Shown here piece after piece: positions 33,284 to 38,212 of a stretch of DNA of 38,212 nt. The notes beneath the pieces were generated by a model, which was given only the letters and a program-made list of their open reading frames with translations, was not told the DNA's origin and made no database searches. The stretch is from Methanobrevibacter sp. OttesenSCG-928-I08. GTDB lineage: Archaea > Methanobacteriota > Methanobacteria > Methanobacteriales > Methanobacteriaceae. Each line of letters opens with the position of its first letter. Position 1 is the stretch's first letter. The DNA is taken from contig JAJDHW010000005.1 in the NCBI GenBank assembly GCA_030266405.1, positions 1 to 38,212 on the forward strand. The letters are read 5' to 3'. A program made the position numbers and the translations under genes.

Positions 33284-34288
33284 ATGTCAAAAATTTTAGT
33301 TACAGGTGGAGCAGGATTTATTGGAAGTAATTTTTTAAAATATATGGTTGATAAATATCCAAAGGATGAATTTATAAACTTAGATGTTCTTACCTATTGT
33401 GGAAATCTTGAAAATTTAGAAGATATTGAAAATAAAGATAATTATAAATTTATAAAAGGAGATATAAGAGATAAAGAACTTGTTAATAATTTAACTTCTG
33501 ATGTTGATTATATCATAAATTTTGCAGCTGAAAGCCATGTTGATCGAAGTATAGAAGATCCAGAAATTTTTATAAAATCAAATATATTAGGTACTCAGGT
33601 ATTATTAGATGCTGCAAAAAAATATAATATTAAAAAATATTTACAAATATCTACTGATGAAGTTTATGGAACACTTGGAAAAACTGGATATTTTACAGAA
33701 AAAACCCCATTACAAGCAAATAGTCCATATTCAGCTTCCAAAGCTGGAGCAGATTTAATGGTAAGAGCTTATGGTGAAACTTTTAACCTTCCTATAAATA
33801 TTACAAGATGTTCAAATAATTATGGTCCCTATCAATTTCCAGAAAAATTAATCCCATTAATGATTTCTAATGCATTAGATAATAAAAAATTACCTATTTA
33901 TGGTGATGGTAAAAATGTTAGGGATTGGTTACATGTTTATGATCACTGCACAGCTATTGATTTAGTATTACGTGATGGAAAATTAGGTGAAGTTTATAAT
34001 ATTGGTGGAAACAATGAAAAACAAAATATTGAAATTGTTAAACTAATATTAAAAGAATTAAATAAAGATGAATCTCTAATTGAATTTGTAAAAGATAGAC
34101 TAGGACATGATAGAAGATATGCTATTGATTCATCAAAAATTCAGGATGAATTAGGATGGACTCCAAAATATACTTTTGAAACAGGAATTAAAGAAACAAT
34201 CAGATGGTATTTAGATAATGGTTCTTGGATGGACAAAGTAAAAAGCGGAGAATATCAAAAATATTATAAAAAAATGTATGAAAATTAA
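33284..34288 (+). CDS. rmlB: dTDP-glucose 4,6-dehydratase
   Basis: Second step of the rhamnose pathway; NAD+-dependent dehydration of dTDP-glucose. The 334-residue extended SDR has GGAGFIGSNF at 7-16, LDVLTYCGNLENL near 34, NFAAESHVDRSI near 79, STDEVYGTLG with the catalytic Asp-Glu near 118, YSASKAGADLMVRAYGET (YxxxK) near 149, RCSNNYGPYQFPEKLIPLMI and DGKNVRDWLHVYDHC. GGAGATATT precedes the ATG. Its TAA overlaps the first base of an in-frame ATG of the next gene, though that gene probably starts 15 bases on. Confidence 0.96.
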   Translation: MSKILVTGGAGFIGSNFLKYMVDKYPKDEFINLDVLTYCGNLENLEDIENKDNYKFIKGDIRDKELVNNLTSDVDYIINFAAESHVDRSIEDPEIFIKSNILGTQVLLDAAKKYNIKKYLQISTDEVYGTLGKTGYFTEKTPLQANSPYSASKAGADLMVRAYGETFNLPINITRCSNNYGPYQFPEKLIPLMISNALDNKKLPIYGDGKNVRDWLHVYDHCTAIDLVLRDGKLGEVYNIGGNNEKQNIEIVKLILKELNKDESLIEFVKDRLGHDRRYAIDSSKIQDELGWTPKYTFETGIKETIRWYLDNGSWMDKVKSGEYQKYYKKMYEN

Positions 34289-34302
34289 TGGGAGATATTG
34301 CT

Positions 34303-35442
34303 TTGTCAAATGTGAAAGTTTCAGTTGTTGTTCCAGTATATAATGTTGAAAAATACCTAAATGATTGTTTAGATTCTTTAATTAATCAAACATTAGAAGA
34401 CATTGAAATAATATGTGTTAATGATGGATCAACTGATAATTCACTAGCTATTTTAGAAAAATATCAAAATAAGGATAATAGAATTCAAATTATCACAAGA
34501 GAAAATGGTGGACTAAGTGCAGCTCGAAACACAGGAATGGAATATACTAAAGGAGAATATATTTCTTTTATAGATTCTGATGATTGGATAGAATTAGATA
34601 CTTATGAAATATTATATGAATTTGCAAAATCGAAAGATTTGGATATTTTAATGTTTCCTTTTAATTTTTACAATGATGATACAGGAGAAATTTATCAAAC
34701 ACAATATAATTCACTTGAAGTAATTGATTCTTCTTTTGATGAAAAAATATTTAATTATAAAGATGTTAAAAAATCTTTATTTAAAATATCTCATTCTGCA
34801 TATAATAAAATTTATAAAAGTTCATTTTTATCTAATATCGATGCCCATTTTGAAGAAGGGCTTAATTATGAAGATATACCCTTCTTTTTTCTAACTTTTT
34901 TAAATACAGATAAAGTTTCAATAATAAGAAAATCTTTATATTTATATAGAATAAGAGATGGGTCTATTACTACTTCTGGAAGTGAAGAGTCATATGGTAT
35001 ATTCAAAATTTTAACAATATTTTTAAATTTAATGAAAGAAAAAAATCTTTTTGAAGAGTTAAAACAAGATATTTTAATGTATTTAATTGTTAATATTAAA
35101 TTTGTATACATTAGATTAAATGAAAAATTTAGAAATGATTTTTTTGAGTTAATTAAAAAAAATTATTATGACTTTAACTTAAATGAAGTGGATGAAGAAG
35201 AACTTAAAAAGTGGCATTTTGAGGATAGGGCTTTTTATTTAAGTATTCATAATTCTAATAATGGAACAGAGTTTAATTTAAATTATAAACTTATTTGCAA
35301 TGAATTCACATCAATTCACTTTGAAACATTATCTAATGAGCTTCAAAAAGAAAATGAAAGACTATTAGAGGAAAATAATAAATTAAAAAATCAAATTAAC
35401 AATAATTTATTTAAAAAAATAAGGAATACTTTTAAAAAATAA
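34303..35442 (+). CDS. Family 2 glycosyltransferase with C-terminal coiled coil
   Basis: A 379-residue GT-A enzyme of the surface-polysaccharide type: KVSVVVPVYNVEKYLNDCL, IEIICVNDGSTDNS, NGGLSAARNTGMEY, YISFIDSDDWIEL (DxDD at the metal site) and FEEGLNYEDIPFF in the acceptor half. Residues from about 335 form a coiled coil (LQKENERLLEENNKLKNQIN) ending in a basic NNLFKKIRNTFKK tail. TTG at 34303 is chosen because GGGAGAT lies seven bases before it; ATG at 34288 would place that ribosome site inside the gene and overlap rmlB by one base. Directly downstream of rmlB, it may transfer rhamnose or extend a rhamnose-containing chain. Donor not predictable. Confidence 0.85.
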   Translation: MSNVKVSVVVPVYNVEKYLNDCLDSLINQTLEDIEIICVNDGSTDNSLAILEKYQNKDNRIQIITRENGGLSAARNTGMEYTKGEYISFIDSDDWIELDTYEILYEFAKSKDLDILMFPFNFYNDDTGEIYQTQYNSLEVIDSSFDEKIFNYKDVKKSLFKISHSAYNKIYKSSFLSNIDAHFEEGLNYEDIPFFFLTFLNTDKVSIIRKSLYLYRIRDGSITTSGSEESYGIFKILTIFLNLMKEKNLFEELKQDILMYLIVNIKFVYIRLNEKFRNDFFELIKKNYYDFNLNEVDEEELKKWHFEDRAFYLSIHNSNNGTEFNLNYKLICNEFTSIHFETLSNELQKENERLLEENNKLKNQINNNLFKKIRNTFKK

Positions 35443-35453
35443 GGAATATTGAC

Positions 35454-36923
35454 ATGTCATATAAAATTAGTGTTATAATACCTGTGTATAATTCTGAAAA
35501 ATATATTAAACAGTGTTTAGATTCAGTTGTAAATCAAACACTCGGAATAAAAAACATAGAAGTTATAATTATCAATGATTGCACATTAGACAATAGTATG
35601 GATATAGTAAATGAATATTCAAATAAATATTCTTCGTTTAAAGTGATTAAACACGATAAAAATAAAGGATTAGGCGAAGCACGTAATACTGGGTTAAAAC
35701 ATGTTAGTACAAACTTTGTCACTTTTTTAGATAGTGATGATTATATATCATTAAATGCGTATAAGGACTCTTTAAATAAAATGAAGAAAAATAATTGCGA
35801 TTTATTAGTTTTTAATTCACAAATTTTCTCAGATGTATCAAAAAACTTGAGTCATGATATACATCAATTTAATATTGATAATGACATGATTATTAATGAT
35901 TTAAATGATATCCCTCAACTTATTTTCTCAACATCTGCTTGGAATAAAATTTTTTCAAAAAAACTCTTTGAAAATTTAGTTTTTCCAAATAAACTCTATG
36001 AAGACAATCATGTTATTATTAATTCATTATTTGATGCTAGTAAAATTTATTTAAATTCAAATGTTAATTATTTTTACAGGAAAAATGAAGGTGGACCATC
36101 AATTACAACAAATATAACTTTAAAAAATTGTATAGATTTAGCTGATGAAATAATATCTCTTTTTTCTTTAGAAAATAAATATCCTGCATATTCTAATCTT
36201 TTAAGATTATTAAATTTAAAATTCACTCAAGATATTTTATTCTGGCTTGTTGATAAGATTTCATTTAATAATGAGGAAAATGAAATCTTAAATAAAATAA
36301 GGCCCTTTTTAGATAAATTTTCAAAAGAAGATATGATTACTCTTAAGAAACTATTTCCTGAACAGGTATCCTATAATGATTTAATTTTAAACTCTTCTAA
36401 ATATGATAATGACTTTTTGCTTGCAAAATATAAATATTTTGATAATTTAAAATATTTAAGTTCAAAAGCTTATTTATATGTTGATACAGGTAATGACTTC
36501 AATGAAGATGAAAAAATAGTTATTGATTATCAATTAGACTTTGAAAACAAATTTAAAATTGATTTAAATGATTTTAAAAATATTAAACGATTACGATTTG
36601 ATCCAATTAAACAATCATTCATTAAATGCAAAATAAATAGTGTTAAAACTGATATTGGGGACATGGTTTATGAAGCTAATTCTTATGAAATAATAGATGA
36701 GTATTATTATTTTTCAAATATAAGTCCCTATTTTGTATTAAATAATAATTTAAAAGATTTATCATTCCTTGAAATTGATTTTACTCTTTATTTCTTAAAT
36801 AACGATGAAATTAATTATTTATTTGATAAAAAAGATATAGATATTAATAATAAAAACATTAAAATAGAACAATTAGTTAAAGAAATTAATAAATTAGTTA
36901 GAAATAAACTTTTTAATTATTAA
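35454..36923 (+). CDS. Family 2 glycosyltransferase, long form
   Basis: A 489-residue protein with an N-terminal GT-A domain (about 1-220): ISVIIPVYNSEKYIKQCL, VIIINDCTLDNS (Cys where DGS is usual), KNKGLGEARNTGLK, FVTFLDSDDYISL and LYEDNHVIINSLFDASK in the acceptor region, with RKNEGGPSITTN beyond it. The remaining 260 residues are a separate helical and then beta-rich part with no motif I know; similar extensions occur in polysaccharide or teichoic-type GTs. The last 25 residues (IEQLVKEINKLVRNKLFNY) form an amphipathic basic tail like those of the neighbouring GTs. It begins 11 bases after the preceding GT, in the same operon. Substrate unknown. Confidence 0.8.
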   Translation: MSYKISVIIPVYNSEKYIKQCLDSVVNQTLGIKNIEVIIINDCTLDNSMDIVNEYSNKYSSFKVIKHDKNKGLGEARNTGLKHVSTNFVTFLDSDDYISLNAYKDSLNKMKKNNCDLLVFNSQIFSDVSKNLSHDIHQFNIDNDMIINDLNDIPQLIFSTSAWNKIFSKKLFENLVFPNKLYEDNHVIINSLFDASKIYLNSNVNYFYRKNEGGPSITTNITLKNCIDLADEIISLFSLENKYPAYSNLLRLLNLKFTQDILFWLVDKISFNNEENEILNKIRPFLDKFSKEDMITLKKLFPEQVSYNDLILNSSKYDNDFLLAKYKYFDNLKYLSSKAYLYVDTGNDFNEDEKIVIDYQLDFENKFKIDLNDFKNIKRLRFDPIKQSFIKCKINSVKTDIGDMVYEANSYEIIDEYYYFSNISPYFVLNNNLKDLSFLEIDFTLYFLNNDEINYLFDKKDIDINNKNIKIEQLVKEINKLVRNKLFNY

Positions 36924-36934
36924 TTGGTGTGAGC

Positions 36935-38212
36935 ATGGAAAGAGCTTTATTCTTAAAATTTTTAATAAGATCAAAATTTAATTTTAAAAGGGCATATGAA
37001 TATTATAAAACATATGATAAAATTCTAAAATTAGGTCTTTTCGATAAAGCTTTTTATTTAAAAAATTATCCTAATGTTGAAAAATCTGGAATGGATCCAT
37101 TAGAACATTTTCTGTTTTATGGTTGTGAGGAAGGAAAATATCCTGGTCCTTTTTTCAATATTCATTCTTATATGGAAGAAAATCCTAAAATTAAAATAAA
37201 TCCTTTAGTTCATTACGTATTAGAAAATTCAAAAGGGCATATTTTTACAAATAGCCCTGTTAAAACAGTAAAAGAAAGATTAATACAAACTAATTCCTTA
37301 TTTTTACATAATTACACATTCAAAGAAGAACCACTTGTTTCAATAATTGTTCTAAATAGAAATGGTTCAAAACATTTAAAAAGATTGTTTAAAGATTTCG
37401 ATGTTAAAGCTCATTATAATCACTATGAAATTATTGTAGTGGATAATGATTCTTCAGATGACTCAATAGATGTTTTAAAAGGATTATCTAAGATATTACC
37501 TATAACAATCATTGAAAATAAAGAAAATGTTTCATTTTCAAAAGGAAATAATGATGCAGCTAAAATAGCTAATGGTGACTATTTATTACTTTTAAATAAT
37601 GATATTGAACCTACTTATGGATGGTTAAATGAAATGATGGGTACAATGTTATCTAATAAAAATGTTGGTGCTGTTGGTGCAAAACTTGTATTTCCATATG
37701 AATATAATAGAAAACATAAGGTAAAATCTTTTTCTATTCAACATGCTGGTGTAAAATTTCATGAAGCTAATAATCCATATGTTTATTCACCATATCATGA
37801 AAACATGTTTTTTAATCAAATTTTTGATAAAAAAGTTAATGAAACAAAAGAATGTATATCAAACACTGCTGCAGCATTATTAATTCCTAAAAAAATATAT
37901 TTTGAATTAGATGGGTTAGATGAAGATTATTTTTATGGGTATGAAGATATTGATTTTGCTTTTAAGTTGTTTATTAATAATTACAAATCTATTTATTGTG
38001 CTTCAGCAATGCTTTTTCACCATGAATCTGCAACTCGTTTAAAAGATGAGAAAGCTGAAAAAATTAATTTTAAAAATATTATGAGATTTAAAAATAAATG
38101 GAATGATGTTCTTTTTAAAAACTTTTTAAAAAATAAAATAAAGCATGAAAAATTCTTTACAAATAAAAAATTAGCTATTACAATTTTTTCTGAAGATTAT
38201 AATACTGAATAT
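36935..38212 (+). CDS. Family 2 glycosyltransferase, rhamnosyltransferase-like (3' end outside window)
   Basis: Open from ATG at 36935 to the window end, 426 residues so far. GGTGTGAG lies just before the ATG, 11 bases after the previous stop. Residues about 30-105 carry the repeated motif seen before many surface GT domains: FYLKNYPNVEKSGMDPLEHF, LFYGCEEGKYPGPFFN, then INPLVHYVLEN. A GT2 domain follows: VSIIVLNRNGSKHLKRLF, IIVVDNDSSDDSID, VSFSKGNNDAAKIANGDY, LLLLNNDIEP, and the acceptor-site GYEDIDFAFKLFI with MLFHHESATR. The NxxGFxxGNN-like loop and NND motif are those of the WbbL/RfbF rhamnosyltransferase group, which fits the upstream rml genes. The C-terminal part beyond 400 is new sequence cut by the window. 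Confidence 0.83.
   Translation, partial: MERALFLKFLIRSKFNFKRAYEYYKTYDKILKLGLFDKAFYLKNYPNVEKSGMDPLEHFLFYGCEEGKYPGPFFNIHSYMEENPKIKINPLVHYVLENSKGHIFTNSPVKTVKERLIQTNSLFLHNYTFKEEPLVSIIVLNRNGSKHLKRLFKDFDVKAHYNHYEIIVVDNDSSDDSIDVLKGLSKILPITIIENKENVSFSKGNNDAAKIANGDYLLLLNNDIEPTYGWLNEMMGTMLSNKNVGAVGAKLVFPYEYNRKHKVKSFSIQHAGVKFHEANNPYVYSPYHENMFFNQIFDKKVNETKECISNTAAALLIPKKIYFELDGLDEDYFYGYEDIDFAFKLFINNYKSIYCASAMLFHHESATRLKDEKAEKINFKNIMRFKNKWNDVLFKNFLKNKIKHEKFFTNKKLAITIFSEDYNTEY

Noticed and set aside
1-38212. CRISPR arrays, tRNA or rRNA genes, insertion sequences, prophage or defence genes
   Set aside because: No spaced direct repeats, GC-rich folded RNA islands, transposase or phage motifs were seen on reading; AT-only short repeats are background.

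Overview
The window is very AT-rich archaeal DNA, most likely from the methanogen genus Methanobrevibacter or a close relative in Methanobacteriales. This is inferred from gene content, not from any search. It carries a methanogenesis marker 11-type gene, CfbA/CbiX-type class II chelatases, a CbiH with a Cys-rich tail, a two-domain PurE, archaeal-style leuC-leuD and leuB, ribH and thiL. Ribosome binding sites are of the GGTGAT/GGAGG type, and several genes have TATA boxes centred about 25-29 bases before the start codon. No tRNA, rRNA, CRISPR array or insertion sequence was seen, and no gene-free stretch exceeds 300 bases.

Layout. (1) 1-3534, plus: end of an unrecognised gene, cbiH, a PhoU/TrkA-C regulator and an MgtE/SLC41-like cation transporter. 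(2) 3531-5355, minus: two secreted, single-TM, Cys-containing proteins with pilin-like N-termini. (3) 5548-8685, plus: a stand-alone DUF35 Zn-ribbon protein, a double-domain CbiX, a single-domain CfbA/CbiX and thiL. (4) 8899-13740: a surface-glycan block with two GT-C-like membrane proteins (DUF2142 and DUF6056 type) and two DPM1/GtrB-like glycosyltransferases. (5) 13983-18007, plus: purE, a UbiD-family decarboxylase (probably the anhydromevalonate-phosphate decarboxylase of isoprenoid synthesis) and a GpgS-like glycosyltransferase fused to membrane and exported domains. (6) 26279-18028, minus: a long closely spaced run leuC, leuD, methyltransferase, leuB, CgeB-like GT, GT-B, 30-residue membrane peptide, ribH, marker 11. 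(7) 26393-38212: a DUF2264 protein, convergent wecC, then a plus-strand rhamnose cluster rmlD, GT-C-like protein, rmlA, rmlC, rmlB and three GT2 glycosyltransferases, the last cut by the window end.

How they work together. Rml enzymes make dTDP-L-rhamnose and WecC makes UDP-ManNAcA. GT2 and GT-B enzymes would build glycans from such donors. DPM1/GtrB-like enzymes would make polyprenyl-phosphate sugars for GT-C-like transferases acting outside the membrane. Cofactor and amino-acid genes (B12/F430, thiamine, riboflavin, leucine, purine, isoprenoid) lie between these surface-glycan blocks, and glycan genes appear to have been inserted into the leu-rib operon. No clearly new defence-type or mobile system was found. 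The most notable points are the CbiX duplication/fusion pair, the invaded leu-rib operon, a coiled-coil/basic-helix tail shared by sugar enzymes from two loci, a GpgS-like enzyme fused to an exported domain, and an unlisted 30-residue membrane peptide.
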